Source: Amoebophrya sp. A120 (Eukaryota > Sar > Dinophyceae > Syndiniales > Amoebophryaceae). Taken from it: DNA of 64,000 nt. The notes under the pieces were generated by a model that ran no database searches, was not told where the DNA came from, and worked only from the letters and a program-made list of their open reading frames with translations. Every line of letters begins with the position of its first letter. Positions within the stretch are counted from its first letter, which is position 1. The stretch is from positions 8,029,599-8,093,598 of the forward strand of contig CAJINV010000001.1 in the NCBI GenBank assembly GCA_905178155.1. Direction: 5' to 3'. Of the stretch, positions 10,711 to 21,302 are shown piece by piece. A program made the position numbers and the translations under genes.

Positions 10711-11565
10711 ATGCTTGTGAGTCGTTACACTTGGGCAGTAGAGGGGCGGCGCCTGGCTACCGTTGGTTGCGTTCTTGTTCGTGGGCCGTCAGCAAGAAAA
10801 GTCACCGTGCAAAGACGACGACTGGGCAGCATACGGATAGACGCAAACACCTACCAGATACCTTACTCGGGCTGCACAATCGGTGCGATTTGTGAACAGA
10901 ACCACGTGCCGGGCGTGCGGTTCGATTGCCGCCGGGGTTCCTGCAAAAGTTGCCGCGTCATGGTTCGCATGGGGGAAGACGTTGAGGGGGAACCCGAACC
11001 AACCAAAGGAGCAAGCGATAGCGAGGCATCGGTGGAGACTGACGCAATGGGAGAAAATGAGTTGGAAATAGAAGTACTGGCCTGCCAGGAGGAAGCTGTG
11101 GAAGGTATGTGGGTCATTACACTCCAAGACTCTACTCCGAGCGCGTCGCCAGAGGGGCACGCGTCACAAGCGAGCCAGGGACAGGCACCAGCAGCCGGGC
11201 CAGCTGCGACGTCGCAGCTCCACCCTGAAAAGAAAAAGCAACGAAAAACCCGAAAAGTGAAAAGGTCCATGCCAGAGCTGAAGCAACTGCGCAGGAGGCT
11301 AGAAATACTGATCACGGAAGCGGAGCTGGCGCAGGCCATTGGCGACGCCCCGGGGTTGCTTGAAATTCTGCGCAAGGTGAGTGCCCTTTTCCAGGATGTG
11401 GATGCAGACGAGGTGCGCGAAGTGACCGCAATGCACGGAAATCGTGCCAACCTTGTCTCGGATTTCCTCATGCAGCTTTCCTTTTCTTCATGCAAGGACA
11501 TTCAGCACTGGGCGGCTGCGCATCGCGCGGCCTGGTTTGATGTGAAAAAGGGCGATGGATGTTGA
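10711..11565 (+). CDS. Ferredoxin-like 2Fe-2S protein with C-terminal helical extension
   Basis: 284 residues from ATG 10711. The first ~45 residues are Arg-rich and nearly free of acidic residues, as in a mitochondrial presequence. The block PGVRFDCRRGSCKSCRVMV places cysteines at about 73, 78 and 81 (C-x4-C-x2-C), and LACQ supplies a fourth at about 125. This is the arrangement of plant/adrenodoxin-fold [2Fe-2S] ferredoxins. The C3-C4 gap is 43 residues, enlarged by an acidic Glu/Asp/Ser loop. After the cluster domain there is a Lys-rich linker (about 170-190) and a ~100-residue mainly helical C-terminus with no recognised homology. Electron carriage is inferred from the cysteine spacing. 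The redox partner is unknown. It could instead be a domain of an uncharacterised oxidoreductase-associated subunit. Confidence 0.75.
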   Translation: MLVSRYTWAVEGRRLATVGCVLVRGPSARKVTVQRRRLGSIRIDANTYQIPYSGCTIGAICEQNHVPGVRFDCRRGSCKSCRVMVRMGEDVEGEPEPTKGASDSEASVETDAMGENELEIEVLACQEEAVEGMWVITLQDSTPSASPEGHASQASQGQAPAAGPAATSQLHPEKKKQRKTRKVKRSMPELKQLRRRLEILITEAELAQAIGDAPGLLEILRKVSALFQDVDADEVREVTAMHGNRANLVSDFLMQLSFSSCKDIQHWAAAHRAAWFDVKKGDGC

Positions 11566-12572
11566 ATTTTCTCAGAAGTAGGCCGAAAGAAAAACCTAAG
11601 TAACCCCCAAAACATCAAGCAACGTCGAGAGAAAAAGATAAAGAGCGTTTTGCGAGCTATAAAGCCCCTCGAGCTGCCTCCGTTCTATTGATGGACGCGA
11701 GACGCCAAGAGTACGCCTGAAATTGATTCGCTGCAGGAACGAACGAACAAAATTGAGTGGGTCTTTTCGCCCTGAGCCTGATGCGCACTGAGGTGCGGGC
11801 GCGGTCTGCGTGATTGAAAATTTTTTGAATAGACAATAGCCCAAGGATCTTTTCTGTACCCTGGTCCAGAGGGACGTGGATGATGTTCTGGAAAAAATGA
11901 GTTCACTTCACAAAATGATCGCTCAGTCGGTGCTAGCTTGGTTGTGCAAAAAGTGTGTGGCCGCGCTGGTACTAGTGGTTGAAATTTTTGGTTGGAATAC
12001 TGAGCGGTTTGGCTTTGGATCTGCACTGGTGCAACTACACGGATCCTCAAATCGATTCGCACATGGATCAGAATTTTGTCGTGGAGGGAGCGCAAAAAAC
12101 GATTCCGAATAAATGGAAGGACCGATTACGTCTTTTTCGTGGCTCGGGTGGTGGTGTTTTGCGCAGCAACATGTTCCTGGATATCTTCAAAAACATCGTA
12201 CATGCAACAGGCAGTTTTTTCTGGCGTGCGCCGGCTGATTCCTTGACATAATTACACCACGACTGTCCCTGTCTTAGCTTTTTCTGTCGCCACACGATCC
12301 ATTTAGTTGTAATTGCCTGCTCGGTCGCTTACTTTACATCGGTGGGACCACGACGTTGCGACGTCTGTACGAATTGAGACCTGGTATGTACGTTTACACT
12401 CACAATTAGACCACCAGTAGCACAAGTATGACCTCACTTCTTTCCTGTTTGGCTTTTCGGGTTCTGCTTGAAGATCGGCGAGTTTCGTAAAATTATTTTT
12501 GAGTAAGAAAAAAAAAGCTGTAATTCTGCTGCTGCTGTTGATCGTTTAGAAAGTTTAGAAAATACCAAGACC
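11566..12572. other. Spacer of about 1 kb
   Basis: No gene seen. Small open frames (11876-12112, 11979-12251) overlap each other in different phases and look random. I see no tRNA or snRNA features that I can support. Confidence 0.45.
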
Positions 12573-13694
12573 ATGGCAAGTAGCGGCGTGCCGCCGGCCG
12601 TGGGTGGTGGCGTTGGGAATGGCCTCGCCCCACCCGCCGGAAATGGACAAGCACCGAGGGCAGGAGCAGCCCCTCTCCCACAACTTCCACCCCGGCCTCC
12701 AGTAGCGCCCGCACCAGCCGCCGCTGCACTACCCGCCGCCGCACCAGCGCCGCCGCCGCGACCAGTTGCCGCGGCGCCTGCAGCTGGATCCGCGGCCCCA
12801 AGGGCGTTGAAGCCGGGGCAGGGAACCATGCCGACCGAGGCACAAGTGCGGGAGGCAGTGGGGAAGTGCAATCCCGCAACAAAGGCCAAGAACGAGGCGG
12901 CATCGATACTGACGCTGGAAATGATTATTCTCGAATTCGCTGCGCATCTGCAGCCGGTTCCGAAAAATGAAGCCGATTGCAAACAATTCTCCGACAAGCT
13001 TCGGACCCTTTGTCGTGACGACGAGGCTGCGGGTGTCATACCGTCGAGGGCGGACGGCAAGCAGGGAGGTACTTACTTACTTTTTTTAATAGAATACGGC
13101 TGAGCTGTTGCTGTTCAGGTCTTTGACTTCCGTCTCGGGTGGGTGAGGGGTGATGGCCTAGTAGGTGCGCTTTAGCAGAAAGTTTGCGCACATCGTTTTT
13201 CGTTTCCATCTTTGCACCAACACGGGCGCCGTCTTCAACCGCTGCAACTATGGGTAGCAGCGAGGCACCTGTTCGCGGCCCACGCCGGTTGCCGCATCTG
13301 ACCTCTTGCTTGTGGCGTTCCTCGAGGTGGGCCGCTTTCTGGGTTGGCTGTGGAATGCTGTTTTTGGCTCTCCGAGAAGCTTGCGGACTCTCTGAAATAC
13401 CACGCCAGGTCTCTGCGTGTCCGCTTTTTATCAGTCAACCAGACAAATAAGTGGGAGCTGCCTGAGAGTCGCGCCCTTTATTGTAGCTTTTTGGACACAG
13501 AAATCGAAGAAGTTTCATGGAGTTCCGAAAATTTTTTTTGTTATCCATCTCCTGACGTGTGCGATCAGAAAACTGCACGGCTACACGCGATCTGTGAGCT
13601 AACACCGAAAGAATTTTTTTCCGCTAGAACCGCACGAGATCCCCGAAAAAGTACAATACCGCTCGCGCGCAAGAAAGCCAGGCCGCGAAATTGA
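12573..13694 (+). CDS. Unknown protein, Pro/Ala-rich N-terminus, domain shared with the next gene
   Basis: Exon 1 (12573-13068) encodes a Pro/Ala/Gly-rich head (residues 1-85), then an ~80-residue domain (PTEAQVREAVGKC ... LTLEMIILEF ... DKLRTLCRDDEAAGVIPSRAD). That domain aligns with the N-terminal domain of the kinase immediately downstream (PTPAQVQEAIDKG ... ITLDDLCREY ... RIRTFHGWLRDDEKVGVIPKRN). A GTACTTAC donor follows at 13069. The best acceptor in phase is TTTTTATCAG, giving a tentative exon 2 at 13435-13694 that starts VNQTNKWELPESR and ends in a basic tail. Its K-W position is where the paralogue has KKWQWKR. Exon 1 is well supported; exon 2 is a guess. The function is not recognised. 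The two genes probably arose by tandem duplication. Confidence 0.55.
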
Positions 13695-13834
13695 TCAAGT
13701 CAGCATGATGATGCCCAACAAAGGCGTTGCCGATTTTTCAACTTTTTTTTTTCGCTATTGGCTCTACGTTTTGACATTCCCGACGCGCACAGGCCTAGAA
13801 AGAAAAGAAAAATAAAATGTAAAGTAAAAAAAAA

Positions 13835-16800
13835 ATGGGTAAAACCGCTGTTGGCGGAGATAAGGATAAGGGAAAAACTGCTCGGTCTCAGAGTCAGACA
13901 GCACCCACAGCCATGGAGATGAGCAGCAATGCGCCGAGTGGCTCCGGTCGTGACCGTGAGGACACGGCTGGCAGCGCTTCAGGAATTGGCAGCGATGCCA
14001 CGAAGCCAACGCCCGCGCAAGTGCAGGAAGCGATCGACAAGGGGGCGGCACTCACGCGGGAAGAAAACGAGCAGAGGGAGATTATAACGCTCGACGATCT
14101 CTGCCGGGAGTACTCCATCCAGAAGGACGAAGAGCATGGGCCGGGACTTCTTTCGACAAAAGGCGGACAGCAGTCCGTTTACGCCGATAGAATTCGCACA
14201 TTCCACGGCTGGCTCCGGGACGACGAAAAAGTTGGGGTCATTCCCAAAAGGAACACGGACTTAAGTAAGTGGCTCCGTTTCGTCCGTTTTCAGCTTTCTG
14301 GCTCCGGCGCCCGCGGCGCGCTCTCCTCGCTATTTCCTCGCCTTATTTTCTTTTCGTCGCGCAGGCAGGCCCCGGCTAGGCTCTTCCGCCCGCCGTCTTC
14401 GTTTTCCTAGGCCAAATACCCCTCGCCCCACCCGATTTTCGTCTCATAGTTGCCCAGAGACGAGGCGACATGGAGATGATTTCAAATAGAACAAAAATAC
14501 TTTTCAACCCAATAAAGCACGACTCTCACTACAGGTAAAAAGTGGCAATGGAAACGCGGCACGGACGTGAACAACGTGCGCCAACTGATCTACCAGAAGT
14601 TTATAAGTAAGCGGCCCCGTGGAAAGATACCCAAGGACCTGAAGCATGTGCGTTATGGCGAGCCCCGAGCGACAAAGCGTACCAACCCGGATGGATCGGC
14701 AAGAGAGCCAGCTGCGAAAAAGCCGAAACGGGAGGGGGCCAAAAGTAAAAAGCCCATGAAGAAGAAGCCCGCCAGACGGGCTGGAAGCTCCAGCTCCTCC
14801 GGCAGTAGCAGCAGCGACGTCTCGGTACTAACTTTCTGTTTTGAGCTTATCCATGAGTTGTATGAGTTTCCTTGGAGGATGCGATGTGGTGTACTTATTT
14901 ATTAGACCGAGAACTAAGTAGCGCTAGCGCACCACTCATGGATGAGATTTCTGCAGCAAAAATACTAGCCTAAGATGCTTGGTGATAGTTCGATAGAGAA
15001 GAAGCTGAAGATAGCTCCAGACGAGCCTCTTGGAAATAAATCAAACTATCAACTTTTCCAGTTATCTTCGTCGGAAAGCAAAGGGAAGAAAGAGAAGAAG
15101 AAACTGGAACACGAGAGAAAAGTCGCAGCACAGGCACGGGAAAAGGAGGAGCGCAGGCGAAAAGTAGAAGCAGAGAACCACGCCAGAAGAATGTACTTTT
15201 TTTGATTTTTATTCCGAAAAATTGCGAGGCACTGACGCAGCGGCTATTGACATGCACGATGAGACGTTTTCTTTGTCATTGTCTTACCAACCTAAACTCA
15301 ACGACTCCTCATTTCTTGCAGGCGCGAAAACCGCAAGAGACTGATCGATCAGGCGAATGACAAACTCACGAGGGACAAGCAGAACGCGCATGTGATGCAT
15401 ACGACGAAGGAGAACAAGGAGGCACCATTCTACCACGCAAAAGAGGAGTTTTTTTGGAGACAGAACGTGGAGTACAAGTACAAGGAGTGGATTCTACCCG
15501 GTAGAGGCAACAATCGCGCTAGCAATGTCGCCAGTGTGACGCCGGGCGCGGAAACGTCGCATGCCACGCCCGGACAGGCGGCCACGACCGCGAATCTTCT
15601 TTCCGGGTCCGCTGCCAGTGCCGAGAACAATACCTCACGTGCGGTCAACGCAGATCTATCCGCGACCCCGGCTAACGACCTACAGGAACAGAAGCGCGGC
15701 CCCGGGGACGAAGAAGAACAATACCGCGTCATACCGCCCACTGAAGAAATTACCAAGAAGGCGAAGATCGCCTACAAGTTCATCAGCGACCCCTTCACTT
15801 GCAAGGAGGGATCCAGCATATACAGGGTTCCAATTTTGGGGAAGGGCCAGTTTGGCACTGTGTACAAAGCCTGGAGGTGCGAGTACAATGATCAAGAGGA
15901 GCTTCTGACAGAGAAGGAGAGATGGTCCCAAGTGGCCCTGAAGGTGTCACGAAAAATGTGGGATAAGGGAACCTGGAAGCTCTCGCAGAAGATCAAGAAG
16001 GAGAAGCACTACCTCGAAACCCTGGATGCGGAGAAGAGAGAGCACATGGTGCGGTTTGTCATGTGGATGCGGAGGGCTCTCGATAGGCTGCAAAAGAAAT
16101 TGAAAGGGTACATAAAACTTGAAACTTGAACAGCAACCCCATTCTTGTTCCTGTCATGTGTGTACTTAATCTCTAAATTGATAATTTCATGAGGTGGACC
16201 GACGTCGAAAGATGATACATACTTAGCCATGACGAAAACAACTAAGACCGCTCAGGCCGGGAACAATGATGTCCCCATAAAGTACTGGCGCAGATCTTCA
16301 TCTTCTCTTTCACGTTTCCTCTTGAGTTTTTCTGTCCGTATCTTGTGCACCATGACTCAACCGTATAACCATAACAACTCAACCTCTACCTCTACTCATT
16401 TCAGGGAATTGGATGGGCAGCGATACCACGACATGCAACAGAAAATCTTATCTATGCGGAGTATGGCGCCAGATACTACCTGCTTGCTTTTGATGTACGG
16501 CGGGCTAGAATCCTTCACGTTTGACGAGCATTATTTCCAGGTTTTCGAACTGGCACAGGGAAACCTGCTCGCGCTGCAGACAAAATACTCGCAGCTTATA
16601 GCCGAGGACGCCCTGAAAGTCTTCAACAAAAATCCCACGCAGACGGAATTTGCGGTATAAACGCATTTGATACAACTACAGGAGACAAAATTAAGTAGTC
16701 GAACTGCGGCGCTACTGGTCGTGTTTTTTTTGGGTTTAGCTGAGTCTTGTGCTAGTACTATCAGGTTCTATAATTGCCGTAGTCGTAGAAAAGGTAGGAC

Positions 16801-19800
16801 ATCACAAGCGAAGAACTGGGAGGTATTTACAAGGGAACTATCAATGTGACATTTCTGATTGCTTAAAACCCTGTTACGCGACATCACCACAGGTCGACAT
16901 CGGCTCGGGTGTCACCGAATGGTACCAGCAGAGCCTGAACACAGTGAAACACAGCGGCCACCACAGCCAGTACAAGATATCAAAAGGAAAAATCCCCCCT
17001 CCCCATATCGAAATGGAAATCTGTGATGCGGGATTTGTGTACACAAACCAGCTTTGCCTTGCAGTGGAGGACTGCAGACAGATACAAAGCCGGATTAGGG
17101 CTGTTTCGGCGTAGGCGCCTAGCAAGGTAGGGACATTCTCTGTAGGCCAGACAGCATTACAAATTGCCTGCAGAACGCGGCGGGGTTTTTTTGTTTGTCT
17201 TCCTGCAATACAGTGACGATTTGTGACCTCAAATCAGCATCGCAAATTTTGAGAAGTATCCCGGTCTGGTATGGGGAGGGGGGATTTTTCCTTTTGATAC
17301 AAGAAGCTGGGACTTCCTGTGCACCTTGCGGGACGCTTGGCTTTTCATGTGCTCCAAGCAATGCGATTTCTGAAGCACATCGGGTACATCCATACGGACT
17401 TGAAGCCAGAAAACATCTGCTTGCATTTGGACACCAATGGATTCAAGAGACGCAACCCGGACAACCTTCACCTTTTTCCCCCGACCTGGCACGACGACGC
17501 GGTGCATGGCAATCTGACGCCAGAAAAGAAAGCAGCGTTACAAAAACTTCCGCCTGGCGTGCTAAATACATTGAAGGCCAGAGAAACCGACATCCGCAAC
17601 AACACGCATTTTACCGCTTCTCATGGCCTGAAATTGGGCGACCTGGAGTCGTATCAATTGCAAATATGTCTGAGTCTGGATTTTTTGTCATTGAGGCTTT
17701 GAAGGACGACGAGCACGAGATGAGGATCTGTGATGCATGGAAGGATAAGAGTAAGCAGTTTTGTTCTACTTTGGCTGGACATGAGTTTGTCACAGAAAAT
17801 AAGGTGGGATAGACTTCGCAACAATACCCGAGAAAATTGTTTTAACGGGTCCGTGCAGTATAAACAGCTGCCTTGATCATGTCATGTACATGTTTCACGA
17901 CTCAGCATGACAAGTGGCATGCTTTTAATATGCAGAAGCAGACTCAGACATTTTTTCATTTGACAAGTTTTACTTCGCGAACTGCACCGCAAAATTAGCA
18001 GATTTGGGAGAGATTCAAAAGGCTCCTATCAACGTGCCGTCGCAAAAGGATTCTATTCAGCCTCCGTGGTATAGAGCGCCCGAAGTGTACTTCGGCGATT
18101 GGCCGCTAACTCCGGCGATGGACATGTGGTCGATGGCGGTAACCATGCACAGTCTATGCACGGGCGGCGACATGCTGTTCCCCAGCCATACAAAGGACCA
18201 CGGCCAGCCGCCGCACGGATGTTGCACGTAATAGTGTGATTTTTACGCATTGTGTTGACACTTCTATTCTATCCCTATGTTCTGGATTTACTCGGATAAA
18301 GTGCGTGTTTTCCATCGGGCTTCGAGTGTATGAGCATTATGACCAAGTAGAAGATGACCTCCAAAACGGCAACGACAGCGATCTTGCGGCGCGGATCGTT
18401 TGGAGAAGATCTGCAGGTCTCGCTGGAGTTGTAGAGCATCATCAAAGATGGACACGGTGTCACAATCACAATGATTATTTTGTTAAAACAAAAAACAAAC
18501 AGGAAACGCTGGCACATGCAACGCATATTTGAGATAACCGGGCCATGTCCCAGATACCTCGTCGATCGGGCCGTGGAAGCGCACCACAAAGCTTATTTCC
18601 AGCATGACGAGCACGGTCAGCGAATTTTCGGCGAGAATGATATGCCAGTGCCGAAGGAGGGCGCTGCCGACAATCCAATGCGACCCAAGGCTTTGAAGGT
18701 ACTTCCTTATCTGGTGCGACGTAAGGATAAGCTTAAGCACGCTACATGACTCATGTAGCTTGCTTACGATGAGCTCTAACTCTATTTCTACCGTGGACAG
18801 AGAATTTGCAGAGTCATATTAAGGGGCTCTAGTGGCAATATTATCAAGAGGAACGACTCGTGGCGATTTCGGCTTGTGCGAAAGCGACTTCTAGATTTAT
18901 ATCATGCAGGATGTTGTAACCAAAATGGGACACGTGAAGATCGTGAGGGTCATTGTCATTCCATGAAATGAACATAACGCAGGCAAACGAGGGCCCCCTA
19001 ATCCAGGATTTCTTCAGTATGACAACGGACTTCACCAAAAACGAGTTACATCTCGCGAAGTGCTACGACTACCTGAAAAACCCGCGCGACGCGGGACCGG
19101 CGATTTGGGACCAAAAGAAAGTTTTCAAGCGGCAGCACAATCTGATGAGCATGTTTCAGTTGACTCGCATGCAATACCGACAGCTGGCAGTTCCGCTATC
19201 GCTGGCAAAAATCATGTTTGTGGAACCGGTTCGTGGAAAAACCGAGGTTGATGTACGGAAGTCGGACGAAATGCGGCACTTCATTTTCTCGCAGGGTGCG
19301 GTCACCACGAAACTGGAACACGCAGGGCTCCGGCAGTCGTTTAACTTCGACCCGGCTACCCTGATGGGTGTCTCTGAATTCACTACGAACGTGGAGCAAG
19401 ACTTCGAGGCAGAGATGGACGAAAATAAGTTCTACGAGTCCGAGACGATTCGGAAAACGGAGGAGGACATCAAGAAAGCCAGTCCCAGCCCCGACGATGA
19501 CGAGGACGAGGGTCCGGCGTTCGAGCCGATGCAGGATGACGGTGCGGCGCAGCCGGAGGAGCAGGCAAACAAGGAGCCGAACAGCCCGGAAGAGGCGCGC
19601 TCAGGCAAAGAAGACGACGACAACGACGATTCAAGCGATAGTGATAGTGGTTCCAGTGGCAGCAGCTCTGGTGAAGACGAGGACAGCGACAAAGATGAAG
19701 CTGCTGCCAGCCCGGCGGAAGGAGACTCGAATGTTGACGCAGCTGCCGATAAAGTTGCGGCCGGCCCGGATGGCGTGCCGGACCCGGAGCAGGCAGAGAA

Positions 19801-20254
19801 GGAAGCGGCTGATGCGGAGATGCCAGATGCAAACGGTGGCGTCGATGCGGCCAATGTTGCCGTCCCGGCAAAGGCCGCGGCGAGTTCGAGTAGCGCAAGC
19901 GCCAACTCGGGCGACGGCAATGCTGCAAAAGGATCAGCGGCTCAGCCAGACGAGTCCGATCGCACTCCGGCGGGTGCTGATGTCACGCCGGGTGGAGTGG
20001 CTGCACCGAAGAGAAGGCAGCCGCCAGCTCTCCCTCCGCAACCTGCTGCCCGGAGACCCACCGGCATGGACCTTAAGAGTGTGCAAGATCAGCTTCGCGC
20101 AAAGTTGGAGATTGAGTACTGCGACCTGATTTGGCAAATGATCACCCTCGACAAGGAATTGAGGATAACTCCCGAAAAGGCAATCAAGCATGAGTTTTTC
20201 CGCACCCTCCAGCGACTGAAGCCGGAGGCTTTCAAGACGGTCCATGATGCCTGA
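13835..20254 (+). CDS. CLK/SRPK-like CMGC protein kinase, ten exons
   Basis: Exons: 13835-14264, 14535-14824, 15062-15192, 15322-16107, 16405-16654, 16893-16976, 17304-17648, 17968-18227, 18503-18698, 18983-20254. All phases agree and give about 1,347 residues. The N-terminus holds the domain shared with the previous gene, then Lys/Arg-rich and Ser-rich segments. The kinase opens with ILGKGQFGTVYKAW (about 455) and VALKVSRK. HTDLKPENIC (about 687) carries the HTD of CLK/LAMMER and SRPK kinases. AKLADLGE (about 780) has DLG for DFG, and YRAPEV follows. A ~250-residue acidic Ser/Glu/Asp insert precedes the last lobe (LIWQMITLDKELRITPEKAI). Kinases of this class phosphorylate SR splicing factors; that role here is inferred. 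Two introns (after 16976 and after 17648) are inverted-repeat introners without GT-AG. Their removal restores the frame and brings the catalytic motifs together. Confidence 0.8.
16978..17299. mobile_element. Introner-like intron A with perfect 30-nt inverted ends
   Basis: The ends 16978-17007 and 17270-17299 are exact inverted repeats of 30 nt, beginning TATCAAAAGGAAAAATCC and continuing into a C-run. They are flanked by a TACAAGA direct repeat (16971-16977 and 17298-17304, of which CAAGA lies strictly outside the element). Removing 327 nt (one repeat copy plus the element) joins ...HSQYK to KLGLPVHLAG in frame inside the kinase. No GT donor paired with an AG acceptor gives that frame. If cut as 16977-17303 the intron begins AT and ends AG. 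Internal ATCTGTGATGC resembles repeats in elements B and C. It encodes no protein. Confidence 0.85.
17652..17965. mobile_element. Introner-like intron C, ATGTCTGAGTCTG inverted ends
   Basis: The ends 17652-17678 and 17939-17965 match as inverted repeats at 23 of 27 positions. The inner 13 bases ATGTCTGAGTCTG and their complement are perfect. The flanks are AGTCG (17647-17651) and AGTTT (17966-17970), a partial target duplication. Removing 319 nt (for example 17649-17967) joins ...GDLE to FYFANCTAKLADLG in frame, delivering the kinase DLG motif. There is no in-frame GT-AG solution at these ends. The end sequence belongs to the same family as element B (ATGTCTGGGTCTGG). Confidence 0.8.
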
Positions 20255-21302
20255 ACATGAGCAGCACCATCTCCATGTCAACCGGCGGTATAAGGGACTG
20301 CAGTCCGGCTCCCCTCCGGGCGACGCGTCATTTTCGACCTTTCTGCAGCATATGACTGCAATTTTCGAAATCAAAATCATGGCATTTTTCTAGAACGACT
20401 TGGCGTTAGCGCCCGCCATAAATGGAGAAGAACGATTCCCATTTTCGTATCTCTAAACTTTTTGAATATTCTCAGATAAGTAGAAAGATACATCGCGAGT
20501 AAAGTAGAATATGTAGCAAACAGCAAGCGACTGCGACACCGATAGCATACGCACCTATCTCTGATCATATCAGCATTATGTCTGAGAATCATCGAGGAGA
20601 AGTTATGATAATTGATGATCCTGCCCCTGATTTTTCCTCATCAACGCTTTGATGACTGTTCCGTCGCACAATATGCCCATTCCTTCTGTGTGTTTTTGTT
20701 TGGGTTTTGCATAAGTACTTCTGATGAGGTTCTTCAGCAGTGACTAAAGCATCATCCACTTCGTGTGGTGTCATGTTCGTTACACGAATGCAGCAGCAGT
20801 TGCAGCATCGTTGGAGGTTTTGCCATTGCTCACGTTTTCGTCCGAGAGAAATAAGTCGGCACGTCAAAGTGAAGATAGAGGTGTGCATGGTTATTTCGTC
20901 GTCCACGTTCCATTCTGTTTGTCTTTGCCGGAAACCCGAGTTGTTCCACCTGTCTTCCTGAGAGTGCGGTCGCGAGATGCAGCCTTCGACGAGAGTACTT
21001 CTTTGGTGGGACGAGAGGCAGATGATTGTACAACTTCCGGCAAAGAAATTTCTACTAGTATACTTTGCTGCAGCTCTTCTCTAGTTCAGTCGCAAGTTGT
21101 GACGTCGTCGCAAAGTAGTGCTTGTCCCTTATGCAGCAACAGAAATAGATGCATATCAGCTGATGGAGCAAAGCATTTTTATCACACTCACTAGTTGTTC
21201 ACTTTTGATTAAATCATGCGACACAAAATGATGTTGATGCGGAGATAACAAGCTCCTCTGCTTGTCTCTGGTAGTATTATTCCTCACGGTAGCTAGAGCA
21301 AG
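20255..21302. other. Spacer of about 1 kb
   Basis: No gene seen. A 143-codon frame at 20763-21194 has no domain, unusual composition and no splice context, and is taken as chance. The stretch is A/T-rich with scattered short direct repeats. Confidence 0.45.

Noticed and set aside
20763-21194. 143-codon frame in the spacer before the 21303 gene
   Set aside because: Low-complexity-free but unlike any coding exon here, with no splice partners or homology seen.
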